Below are positions 1-7,748 of a stretch of 30,230 nt of DNA, piece after piece. The DNA is from Clostridiales bacterium UBA7573. Lineage in GTDB: Bacteria; Bacillota; Clostridia; Oscillospirales; CAG-272. Where the stretch lies: positions 1,159 through 31,388 of the forward strand of contig DLLB01000085.1 of assembly GCA_002477905.1 (NCBI GenBank), written 5' to 3'. Numbering within the stretch: position 1 is the stretch's first letter; every line of letters begins with the position of its first letter. A program made the position numbers and the translations under genes. The notes beneath the pieces are model-generated. The model was not told the DNA's origin. It worked only from the letters and a program-made list of their open reading frames with translations, and did not search any database.

Positions 1-2
1 TC

Positions 3-299
3 ATTTCGGACGTCAAATTTGCCGATATGACGCTCAGCGCGACCATTGCATGGAATGAAACCTATACGTTCGGGCTTTTGGCAAGCGAAACGGAGAAGGG
101 TGCGCAGATTGATGGCGTGACGTTTGAAAATTGCGAAATTCAGTATGAGATTTTAGGTTCCGCCGATTTAGACAGGGTGTTCTTGCAGTATTCCAAGGGG
201 ACGACGCTTTCCGGTATCATCGGAAACGCGGCGGACGACGCAAATTCTTATAACGTGACGGGGAGCGTTTCTGTAAGAGACGGAAACGAAAACCCGTAA
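3..299 (+). CDS. C-terminal fragment of an unknown protein (5' end outside window)
   Basis: An open frame runs from the left edge to a TAA at 297-299 and gives 98 residues, with no stop before the edge. The first ATG inside the window, at 27, has no convincing ribosome binding site, so this is most likely the end of a longer protein. The visible part is polar, with alternating hydrophobic residues and several 'G-x-x-F/V-x-x-C/A' turns. That suits a beta-rich extracellular domain, but I do not recognise the family. It ends 35 bp before the start of the peptide-binding lipoprotein with no terminator between them, so the two are probably co-transcribed. Function unknown. Confidence 0.55.
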   Translation: MSDVKFADMTLSATIAWNETYTFGLLASETEKGAQIDGVTFENCEIQYEILGSADLDRVFLQYSKGTTLSGIIGNAADDANSYNVTGSVSVRDGNENP

Positions 300-334
300 C
301 AGATAGAAAAAACATGAGTAGGAAAGGAAAAACC

Positions 335-2968
335 ATGAAACATTTCAACAAACTGATTGCAGTTCTTTTGCTGATCGGGACGTTGTGCGGCGCGATGTTT
401 TTAATGATCGCCTGCGGCGATGATCCGGTGAATCCGGACAATCCGAACACCCCCGGTGCAAAATACGATCCGGAGCGGGATCCGATCCGTTTTGCCATTG
501 AAGGGCAGGACGGCGTGTTCAACCCGTTCTTCTCCACAACCGCTTATGACAGCGAGATCACCGGTCAGACACAGATCGGGATGCTTGCGGTCAGCGGCAA
601 GGAAGCCAAGATTTCCTATGGAGACAACGAAGCATGCGTGACCAAAGATTTTATCGAGATCCGCTATGACGAAAACGGCAACATCATGACCGGTTCCGGC
701 ACACCGGCGTATACCGAATATGTGTTCTTGATTAAGAACGGTATCCGGTTCAGCGACGGAACGCCTTTGACCATCAAGGACGTGCTGTTCAACCTGTATG
801 TGTATCTGGATCCGGTTTATACCGGTAACGCCACGATCTATTCCACGGATATTGTGGGATTGACCGAATACCGCACGCAGGGCGAAGCTGACAACGAGGA
901 CGAATTCAACCGCGGCTTTGAAGATATTGCGGAAAAACGGATTCGCGCGATTTACGACTACTGCCAGTATATGATCCGCAAGGATAACCCGACTGCGCCC
1001 GGCGGCGCAGGGAATTTGCCGGCGGATACCACGCAGGTGCTTGCAGATATTGCAATCGTCAAAGAACTGTTCCGCAAGGAGCTTTCCACCGACTATCAGA
1101 CGGCGCTGGAATCCTTGGAGGATTATCAGAAGGAATACACCATCGACAACGTATGGCAGTTGTTCCTGTATTTAGAGGGCGTTGCTTCCGTGGAAGTCAA
1201 CAAGAACACCGGCGTGCAGATCAAAAACGCAGACGGCAAGTATGTGATTGATTTCAGCCCCTATGTGCAATTTGTAACCAACTATGTGGAAGCCAACTAC
1301 AAACGGATCCAGGCGGCAACTCCGGGTATGACCGACGCAGACGCAAAAGCTGCGGCAGAAAAAGAGTATGTCACCGATATGGTTTGGCAGCGTTATATCG
1401 AATATGACGCAAACACGCTCAACTATTCCGGTATTCAGGGCGTACTGTACGGTTCCGCTTCCTCCTCTGCGATTGCGGAGCGTTTCACCGCGGAAGCCAA
1501 GAGCGATTATTTCACCCAGCTCAAACAGAGCGGCAAACTGCCGTATCCGAGCATCAGCGGAATCACGACGGATCGTGTGACTTCCTTCAACGGCAAACAG
1601 TTGGACGGCGAATACGACGTTCTGAAGATCAAGATTAAAAAAGTGGATCCGAAAGCAATCTGGAACTTTGCATTCACCGTGGCTCCGATGCACTACTATT
1701 CCAATGCCGAAACGATTGCGAAAACCGATTTCGGTGTGGAATACGGTTCCACCGATTTTATGAACAACGTGGTGAAGAACCCCGATAAGCTCGGCGTGCC
1801 GGTCGGCGCAGGTCCGTACAAGGCATCCAAGCAGGGCGGACTTGCCGCAGGCGAAACCTATCCGACCAAGGATCGTTTCTGCCAGAACAACGTCATTTAC
1901 TACGAAAGAAACACCTACTTTAACACCGTCGGAAGCGGACTCTGCAACGCAAAGATCAAGTATCTGCGTTATCAGGTTATCAACTCCGCACAGACCATCG
2001 CAACCCTTGGCACGGACGGCATTGACGTGGCGACGCCGAGCGGTACTGCGGAAAATATCGCGGCAATCAACGGCTATGCACATTTGTCTTACAAGGAAGT
2101 GGATACCAACGGTTACGGTTATGTAGGGATCAACCCGAAATTCGTTCCGGATATCAATGTCCGCCGCGCCATCATGCACGCGATGAACACCCAGCTTGTG
2201 CTGAACTACTATCCGGAAGGCTCCTGCACCCGTATCTTCTGGCCGATGTCCACCACTTCTTGGGCATATCCGAAGGATAACCGTGCGAATCCGTATTATC
2301 AGTATCAGACCGCTGATGAAATCCTTGCGTTCTTAAAAAGCTGCGGCTATGAACAGCGCACCGATGAAAAGGGCAACAAGATGCTGGGCAAGAAGAATGA
2401 CGCCGGCGTATGGGAACAGCTGAAGTACACCTTCACGATCCCCGGCTCCTCCAACGATCACCCGGCAAACCTGATGTTTGAGCAGGCGGCGCAGACTTTG
2501 AACAGCATCGGCTTCAATATTTCCGTAAAGACCGATAACTGGGCGCTGAAGAAACTTGCCACCGGCGACCTCGCCGTTTGGGCAGCTGCATGGTCCTCCA
2601 CCGTAGATCCGGATATGTATCAGGTCTACCATGTGGAATCCAATGCCGCAAGCGTAGAGAACTGGGGTTACAGCGAGATCAAGCGCAACCGCGACAAGTT
2701 CTCGTTTGAATACAGCACCATCTATGAGCTCAGCGAAAAGATCGACGCGGCGCGTGAAACGACCGTGGAAAGCGAACGTGCACCGATCTATGCGGAAGCA
2801 TTGGAACTGGTGATGAAGCTTGCAGTGGAAATGCCGACTTATCAGCGCAAAGATCTGACGGTATTCAATTCTTCCAAAATCGACCGGAACACGTTGACAC
2901 CCGACAGTGAGCTCGGTCCGAACAACGGCTTGTTCTCCCGCATCTGGGAAATGGACTATGTAAAATAA
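335..2968 (+). CDS. oppA: Oligopeptide ABC transporter substrate-binding lipoprotein (SBP family 5)
   Basis: This is the extracytoplasmic binding protein of the peptide importer encoded just downstream. The N-terminus has Lys, a hydrophobic stretch and Cys-Gly-Asp at a lipobox-like LMIAC, followed by a Pro/Asn-rich linker, so it is probably a lipid-anchored lipoprotein. Family-5 hallmarks are the early 'FSDGTPLTIKDVLF' block and the late section with paired lobes ('NVRRAIMHAMN', 'DPDMYQVYHVES'). ATG 335 is chosen over the in-frame ATG 314 because AGGAAAGGA (320-328) sits 6 nt before it. At 877 residues it is far longer than the usual 500-600. A charged, mostly helical stretch at about residues 195-400 appears to be an insertion. 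Peptide specificity is inferred from the neighbouring OppBCDF-like genes; nickel or sugar-peptide ligands are not excluded. Confidence 0.88.
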   Translation: MKHFNKLIAVLLLIGTLCGAMFLMIACGDDPVNPDNPNTPGAKYDPERDPIRFAIEGQDGVFNPFFSTTAYDSEITGQTQIGMLAVSGKEAKISYGDNEACVTKDFIEIRYDENGNIMTGSGTPAYTEYVFLIKNGIRFSDGTPLTIKDVLFNLYVYLDPVYTGNATIYSTDIVGLTEYRTQGEADNEDEFNRGFEDIAEKRIRAIYDYCQYMIRKDNPTAPGGAGNLPADTTQVLADIAIVKELFRKELSTDYQTALESLEDYQKEYTIDNVWQLFLYLEGVASVEVNKNTGVQIKNADGKYVIDFSPYVQFVTNYVEANYKRIQAATPGMTDADAKAAAEKEYVTDMVWQRYIEYDANTLNYSGIQGVLYGSASSSAIAERFTAEAKSDYFTQLKQSGKLPYPSISGITTDRVTSFNGKQLDGEYDVLKIKIKKVDPKAIWNFAFTVAPMHYYSNAETIAKTDFGVEYGSTDFMNNVVKNPDKLGVPVGAGPYKASKQGGLAAGETYPTKDRFCQNNVIYYERNTYFNTVGSGLCNAKIKYLRYQVINSAQTIATLGTDGIDVATPSGTAENIAAINGYAHLSYKEVDTNGYGYVGINPKFVPDINVRRAIMHAMNTQLVLNYYPEGSCTRIFWPMSTTSWAYPKDNRANPYYQYQTADEILAFLKSCGYEQRTDEKGNKMLGKKNDAGVWEQLKYTFTIPGSSNDHPANLMFEQAAQTLNSIGFNISVKTDNWALKKLATGDLAVWAAAWSSTVDPDMYQVYHVESNAASVENWGYSEIKRNRDKFSFEYSTIYELSEKIDAARETTVESERAPIYAEALELVMKLAVEMPTYQRKDLTVFNSSKIDRNTLTPDSELGPNNGLFSRIWEMDYVK

Positions 2969-2983
2969 AAACGCTTCCCGCGA

Positions 2984-3020
2984 AAAAGAGACTTCGCCCC
3001 AAAAGCGGCAAGTCTCTTTT
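2984..3020 (+). terminator. Intercistronic hairpin after the binding-protein gene (attenuator or mRNA stabiliser)
   Basis: AAAAGAGACTT (2984-2994) pairs with AAGTCTCTTTT (3010-3020). After a bulged C the stem continues as GCC/GGC and closes an 8-nt loop. The T run lies inside the stem and no long U tract follows, so partial termination or 3'-end protection is more likely than full termination. Such elements commonly raise the binding-protein mRNA above that of the permease genes. Confidence 0.6.
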
Positions 3021-3050
3021 CGGCGGTCAAAGCAGGATGAGGGTTCTTTC

Positions 3051-4049
3051 ATGATTAAATACATCATCAAGCGGCTCGCCATAGCGGTACTCGTACTGTT
3101 CGGTGTGTCGATTATCATCTACGCATTGGTTCGCTTCATGCCGACCGACTTCGTGGATCAGAAGTATGCGCCTTTGATCCAATCCGGACAGATGGCGCCG
3201 GAACGGCTGGACGAATTAAAAGAACTGTACGGACTTGCCGACCGTTCCTTCGGCGGTATGATCAAAGGTTACGGCAAATGGATGGGCAATCTGCTCAAAG
3301 GCGACCTCGGATTGTCGTTCTACTATGAATTGCCCGTGGAGCAGGTTATTTTCGAGAACATGGGAATCTCCTTCGCGCTTGCGTTTGTTTCTCTGATTCT
3401 GGAATTTTTAATCGCTGTGCCGCTTGGAATCAAGGCGGCGACGCATCAGTACGGATTTGTAGATTATTCCGCGACGGTACTTGCCATGCTGGGAATCTCT
3501 TTGCCGTCGTTCTTCCTCGGCGCAATCTTTATTCGGCTGTTTGCTGTTCAGCTCGGCTGGTTCCCGGTCAATGGCTTGGTCAGTTCGGGACTGGCAAACG
3601 ATGTGTCCGGTTGGACGATTTTCTGGGACAAAGCGTGGCATCTGGTGTTACCGATGCTGGTGCTGGTGGTACTCAGTATCGGCAGTCTGATGCGGTATAC
3701 CCGTACCAATACCCTGGAAGTGCTGAACGCGGATTATATCCGCACCGCGCGCGCCAAAGGCGTCAGCGAACATTCCGTGATTTATAAGCACGCATTCCGC
3801 AATACCATGATTCCGCTTGTGACCATGCTTGCCGGTACGCTTCCCGGATTGTTCGGCGGCGCGATGATTACCGAGCAGATTTTTGCAATCCCCGGTATCG
3901 GGCAAAAAGCATATGTGGCGTTACAGCAGGGAGATATTCCGTTTGTCATGGGCTATAACATGTTCCTTGCCGTATTGACCGTCATCGGAACCTTGCTTTC
4001 CGACTTGATGTATGCTGTGGTCGATCCGCGCGTGAAGCTGAACAAATGA
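3051..4049 (+). CDS. oppB: Oligopeptide ABC transporter permease, OppB/DppB type
   Basis: This is a 332-residue inner-membrane permease of the binding-protein-dependent transport family. It has an N-terminal membrane helix ('RLAIAVLVLFGVSIIIYALV'), an extracytoplasmic stretch, and about five further hydrophobic segments. The cytoplasmic EAA-type coupling loop is visible as 'NADYIRTARAKGVSEHSVIY', the site that docks the ATPase. Length and helix arrangement match OppB/DppB proteins. The start at 3051 follows GAGGG at 3039-3043. Its stop overlaps the possible upstream ATG of the next gene and the ribosome binding site of that gene follows at once, so the two should be translationally coupled. 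It is expected to form a heterodimeric channel with the following permease. Confidence 0.92.
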   Translation: MIKYIIKRLAIAVLVLFGVSIIIYALVRFMPTDFVDQKYAPLIQSGQMAPERLDELKELYGLADRSFGGMIKGYGKWMGNLLKGDLGLSFYYELPVEQVIFENMGISFALAFVSLILEFLIAVPLGIKAATHQYGFVDYSATVLAMLGISLPSFFLGAIFIRLFAVQLGWFPVNGLVSSGLANDVSGWTIFWDKAWHLVLPMLVLVVLSIGSLMRYTRTNTLEVLNADYIRTARAKGVSEHSVIYKHAFRNTMIPLVTMLAGTLPGLFGGAMITEQIFAIPGIGQKAYVALQQGDIPFVMGYNMFLAVLTVIGTLLSDLMYAVVDPRVKLNK

Positions 4050-4051
4050 CC

Positions 4052-4061
4052 GGAGAGGAGG
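4052..4061 (+). promoter_or_regulatory. Ribosome binding site that sets a TTG start for oppC
   Basis: GGAGAGGAGG (4052-4061) lies 8 nt before TTG 4070 but downstream of the in-frame ATG at 4046. The ATG at 4046 has no Shine-Dalgarno match upstream. The spacing therefore favours initiation at TTG 4070. Confidence 0.6.
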
Positions 4062-4069
4062 ATTTTTCA

Positions 4070-5176
4070 TTGGATGAACAAAATCAGAATCCGCAGGATG
4101 TTGTGGAATTTACCCCGGCGATGACGCCTGATGTGGCGGCGGAAACCGAATCCATTGCGGACAGCGTGAAAACCCTTTCCCCCGGCAGAATGGTGCTGAA
4201 ACGGTTTTTCCGTTCCAAGCTCTCCATGATCGGTCTGGTGACCTTGATCGTGCTGTTTCTCTTTTCCTTTGTCGGTCCGGAGCTGAAGTTTTTGCCGTTT
4301 GTATGGGGCGAAACCGAACTGGACAATTCCCCCGGAAAAACGGTGAAAACCGAAAAAGCGATCGAATATGTGGTGGAAGATCCCGAAACGCACGAAAAGA
4401 TCAGCTATACCGCGATCTCTGTCTCGGAACAGCAGCTGACCAGTAATATTGAAGCCGCGCCCAGTAAAGATCATTTGCTTGGGACGGACGCGATGACCTA
4501 TGACGTGTTCTCCCGTCTGATGTATGGCGGCAGAATTTCGCTTACCATCGGATTTGTCGTGGTGCTGTTGGAAACCTTACTCGGCGTGATTCTCGGCGGA
4601 CTTGCCGGATATTTCGGCAAGTGGGTGGATCAGCTCATCATGCGGATCGTGGATATTTTCTATTGCATTCCGACTTTGCCCCTGATGCTGATTATCAGCT
4701 TCATGCTGGACAGTATGGGGGTGGAGGATCACGCCAAGCTGTTCGTCATGATGGCGCTGTTGACTTTGCTCGGATGGGCGGGAACGGCGCGCTTGGTTCG
4801 CGGACAGATCTTGTATTTGCGCGAGCAGGAGTACATGATGGCGGCGGAAGCGACCGGACTTCCGGTCTGGCGGAAGATTTTCAAGCATCTTTTGCCGAAC
4901 GTCATGCCGCAGTTGATCGTGACGATGACCTTGGGACTTGGCGGCATTATCTTGACCGAGGCGACGCTCGGTTATCTCGGACTCGGTTTGCCCTCGCGCT
5001 TTGCGACTTGGGGCAATATGATCAACGTGGTATCCGGCGAACACGGTCTGAAATACATTCAGAATTACCCGAATCTTTGGATTGCCCCCGGTATCTGCAT
5101 CATTCTCGCCGTACTTGCGTTCAACTTTATCGGCGACGGTCTGCGGGATGCTTTCGATCCGAAGTCCAGACGTTGA
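4070..5176 (+). CDS. oppC: Oligopeptide ABC transporter permease, OppC/DppC type
   Basis: This is the second channel subunit, 369 residues from TTG 4070 (376 from ATG 4046). After an acidic, Gln/Glu-rich cytoplasmic N-terminus comes the OppC N-terminal helix region ('FFRSKLSMIGLVTLIVLFLF'). An extracytoplasmic insert of roughly 80 residues follows, ending at 'HLLGTDAMTYDVFSRLMYGG', a typical OppC block. The permease domain contains the EAA loop 'REQEYMMAAEATGLPVWRK' and a terminal 'FIGDGLRDAFDPKSRR', both characteristic of the family. The ribosome binding site of oppD overlaps the stop codon, indicating a tight operon. The start assignment is the only real uncertainty. Confidence 0.9.
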   Translation: MDEQNQNPQDVVEFTPAMTPDVAAETESIADSVKTLSPGRMVLKRFFRSKLSMIGLVTLIVLFLFSFVGPELKFLPFVWGETELDNSPGKTVKTEKAIEYVVEDPETHEKISYTAISVSEQQLTSNIEAAPSKDHLLGTDAMTYDVFSRLMYGGRISLTIGFVVVLLETLLGVILGGLAGYFGKWVDQLIMRIVDIFYCIPTLPLMLIISFMLDSMGVEDHAKLFVMMALLTLLGWAGTARLVRGQILYLREQEYMMAAEATGLPVWRKIFKHLLPNVMPQLIVTMTLGLGGIILTEATLGYLGLGLPSRFATWGNMINVVSGEHGLKYIQNYPNLWIAPGICIILAVLAFNFIGDGLRDAFDPKSRR

Positions 5177-5186
5177 GGAGGGCATC

Positions 5187-6599
5187 ATGACAGAAAAAAA
5201 GCAAACTGACGTACAGACGACCGAAACGGCAGAAAGACAGACTTTGCCGAAGAAGGTGCGGGGGGCATTCTCGCGCCTGCTCGGAAAAAACAAATCGAAA
5301 ACCAATCAGAATTCTCACTATATCAGCGGAAAGGAATCCCGGCGCATCAGTCGGGAGAACTTCCGGATCATCAAGCAACTGGAAAAGCGCAAACGCCGGA
5401 AGAATGTGCCGGAAAGCGTATATCTGACCGAGATGCGCGATCCGCGCAACATCGTGGAATTCGATGATCTGCATACTTATTTCTATACGGATGCCGGTGT
5501 AGTCAAAGCGGTGAACGGCGTCAGCTTTGACATTCCGGAGCACTCGATTGTCGGCGTCGTAGGAGAGAGCGGCTGCGGAAAAAGTATTACTTCCATGTCC
5601 CTGATGCAGTTGGTACAGGCACCGCAAGGGCAGATTGTCAGCGGCTCCATTCGGTTTCGCTCTACCAAACTGATTCCGGACGGTACAGAGCCGATGACTG
5701 TGGTCAAGACGGACGAAAACGGCAATTCCCATGAGGAAGTGCTGTATGATCGGCACGGCAAGGTGCGGAATCGTCCGACCTTCCGGCAGGAAGAACGCGT
5801 GGTGGACATTGCGAAAATGCCGGTATCCGAAATGACGCATATCCGCGGCAGGGAGATTTCTATGATCTTCCAGGAGCCGATGACCAGCCTGAATCCGGTG
5901 TTCACCATCGGGTATCAGTTAGATGAGGTGACGTTATTGCACGTCCCCGGCGCCACGAAAGAGGACGCGAAAGCGCGGAGTCTGGAAATGTTGAAGCTGG
6001 TCGGGATTGCCATGCCGGAGCGCGTGTACGCGTCGTATCCGCATGAGCTTTCCGGCGGTATGCGGCAACGTGTAATGATCGCGATTGCGATTGCCTGCAA
6101 CCCGAAGCTGATCATTGCGGATGAACCGACGACCGCACTGGATGTTACCATTCAGGCACAGGTGCTGGATTTGCTCCGCGAATTGCGTAAAAAGCTGGAC
6201 AGCAGTATCATGCTGATTACGCATGACCTGGGTGTCATTGCGGAAATGGCGGATTATGTAGTGGTGATGTATGCGGGCAGAATTGTGGAGAAGGGCACGG
6301 TACGGGAGATTTTCAAAAACCCCGCGCATCCGTATACGATCGGATTACACCGCTCCAAACCGGTGGTCAACGCCAAGGTGGATCGCCTGTTCAGCATTCC
6401 AGGACAGGTCCCGAACCCGATCAATATGCCGACCACCTGTTATTTCTGTGATCGCTGTGACAAGCGTGTTTGCGCGTGCCATGGAGACTATCCGGAAATG
6501 ATTCAGCTTTCTCCCACGCATTTTGTGGCATGTCACCTCTATGACAACAAACAGGATCTTACGGAAAAGGAGGGAAACCCGGATGCAGAAGCCAAATGA
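5187..6599 (+). CDS. oppD: Peptide ABC transporter ATP-binding protein, OppD/DppD type
   Basis: This is a cytoplasmic ATPase subunit powering peptide import. Walker A GESGCGKS is at about residues 126-133, the Q-loop follows 'EISMIFQEPMTSLNP', the signature LSGGMRQ is at about 288 and Walker B LIIADEPTTALD at about 308. The C-terminal oligopeptide-transporter domain carries a cysteine cluster ('CYFCDRCDKRVCAC'). Cys clusters in this domain bind a [4Fe-4S] cluster in some studied homologues; whether this one does is unknown. ATG 5187 follows GAGGAGGG at 5175-5182, which overlaps the oppC stop. Unusual features are a very basic N-terminal extension of about 90 residues before the ABC core and an insertion of about 40 residues between Walker A and the Q-loop. 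At 470 residues it is longer than the usual 320-350. Confidence 0.92.
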   Translation: MTEKKQTDVQTTETAERQTLPKKVRGAFSRLLGKNKSKTNQNSHYISGKESRRISRENFRIIKQLEKRKRRKNVPESVYLTEMRDPRNIVEFDDLHTYFYTDAGVVKAVNGVSFDIPEHSIVGVVGESGCGKSITSMSLMQLVQAPQGQIVSGSIRFRSTKLIPDGTEPMTVVKTDENGNSHEEVLYDRHGKVRNRPTFRQEERVVDIAKMPVSEMTHIRGREISMIFQEPMTSLNPVFTIGYQLDEVTLLHVPGATKEDAKARSLEMLKLVGIAMPERVYASYPHELSGGMRQRVMIAIAIACNPKLIIADEPTTALDVTIQAQVLDLLRELRKKLDSSIMLITHDLGVIAEMADYVVVMYAGRIVEKGTVREIFKNPAHPYTIGLHRSKPVVNAKVDRLFSIPGQVPNPINMPTTCYFCDRCDKRVCACHGDYPEMIQLSPTHFVACHLYDNKQDLTEKEGNPDAEAK

Positions 6600-7605
6600 G
6601 CAAGGACAGAAGTCCGAGACTTACACCGGAGAATATCTGCTGGAAGTAGAGCATCTGAAAAAGTATTTCCCTCTGCAAACCGATCTGCTTGGCAGACCGC
6701 AGGCGTATTTGCGCGCTGTGGACGATGTGTCCTTCAAAGTCAAGCCCGGCACTACGGTCGGGATCGTCGGCGAAAGCGGTTGCGGAAAAACCACGATGGG
6801 GCGTACCATCATGCGTCTGTACAGCGTGACGGGCGGCAAGGTGCTTTTTGAGGGAACGGATCTTGCCACGCTTTCGCAGAAGCAGCTGCGCTTATTGCGC
6901 CCGCGGTTGCAGATGATCTTCCAGGATCCGTATTCCTCTCTGTCCCCGCGTATGCCGGTCGGGGAGATTATCGGCGAAGCCGTGAAAGTGCATCATATCG
7001 TCCCGCAAAGCCAGTATAAAGAATACATTCTCCACATTATGGAGGAATGCGGATTGCCCGCCCATTATTATGAGCGGTATCCGCATGAATTCTCCGGTGG
7101 TCAGCGGCAGAGAATCTGCATTGCGCGTTCGCTTGCTTTGCAACCGCGTTTGATTATCTGCGACGAGCCGGTCAGCGCGCTGGACGTATCCATCCAAGCG
7201 CAGATTATCAATCTGTTGCGGGATTTACAGGAAAAACAGTCGCTTGCGTATATTTTCATTTCCCATGATCTGTCCGTGGTCAAGCATATCTCCGATGAGG
7301 TGGGGGTAATGTATCTCGGCTCCATGGTGGAATACGCGCCGACCGATGCCATATTCGCATCCCCTCTGCATCCGTATACGCAGGCATTGCTCAGCGCAGT
7401 GCCGATTCCGGATCCGGATGTGAAAATGCGGCATAAGGTGCTTGCGGGCGACATCCCGTCTCCCGCAAATCCTCCGTCCGGATGCAAATTCCATACCCGC
7501 TGTGAGCATTGTATGGGCATCTGCAAAGAGCAGGCGCCGGAACTCAAAGAAGTCAGCCCCGGACATTTTGTCGCCTGCCATCTCTGTGGCGGCAAAGACA
7601 ATTAA
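6583..7605 (+). CDS. oppF: Peptide ABC transporter ATP-binding protein, OppF/DppF type
   Basis: This is the second ATPase of the importer, 340 residues and of normal family length. Walker A GESGCGKT is at about residues 63-70, the Q-loop 'MIFQDPYSSLSPRM' follows, the signature FSGGQRQ is at about 170 and Walker B LIICDEPVSALD at about 190. The C-terminal 'PPSGCKFHTRCEHCMGIC' segment is the oligopeptide-transporter domain. The start at 6583 is fixed by AAGGAGGG (6567-6574), 8 nt upstream. The gene overlaps the oppD end by 17 bp, so translation is coupled. It is the last gene of the opp unit, and a terminator-like hairpin follows 24 bp later. Confidence 0.93.
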   Translation: MQKPNEQGQKSETYTGEYLLEVEHLKKYFPLQTDLLGRPQAYLRAVDDVSFKVKPGTTVGIVGESGCGKTTMGRTIMRLYSVTGGKVLFEGTDLATLSQKQLRLLRPRLQMIFQDPYSSLSPRMPVGEIIGEAVKVHHIVPQSQYKEYILHIMEECGLPAHYYERYPHEFSGGQRQRICIARSLALQPRLIICDEPVSALDVSIQAQIINLLRDLQEKQSLAYIFISHDLSVVKHISDEVGVMYLGSMVEYAPTDAIFASPLHPYTQALLSAVPIPDPDVKMRHKVLAGDIPSPANPPSGCKFHTRCEHCMGICKEQAPELKEVSPGHFVACHLCGGKDN

Positions 7606-7629
7606 CCGAATCCACTTTCCTTTTGATTT

Positions 7630-7665
7630 GAGCCGAAGCGAAATCCGATTTTCGCCCGGCTCTTT
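7630..7665 (+). terminator. Probable terminator of the opp operon
   Basis: GAGCCG (7630-7635) pairs with CGGCTC (7657-7662), and GCGAAA (7638-7643) with TTTCGC (7650-7655). The loop is 6 nt, with a small internal bulge (AA against C). Only a short T stretch follows (TCTTTG), so efficiency may be moderate. The remaining 80 bp before the protease gene show no convincing sigma-A promoter, so read-through is possible. Confidence 0.5.
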
Positions 7666-7748
7666 GTAGGCGCAGACAAACGCCGCGCCTTTTCCCTTTG
7701 GCAAACGGGAATATCCCGCTATCAAGCGAAAAAAGAACGGAGCAAAAC

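Noticed and set aside
4046..4069. ATG 4046 as start of oppC
   Set aside because: It has no Shine-Dalgarno match; a strong one lies downstream and serves TTG 4070. Kept only as an alternative.
7707..7719. Palindrome CGGGAATATCCCG before the protease gene as an operator
   Set aside because: It is short, single, and not next to a recognisable promoter.
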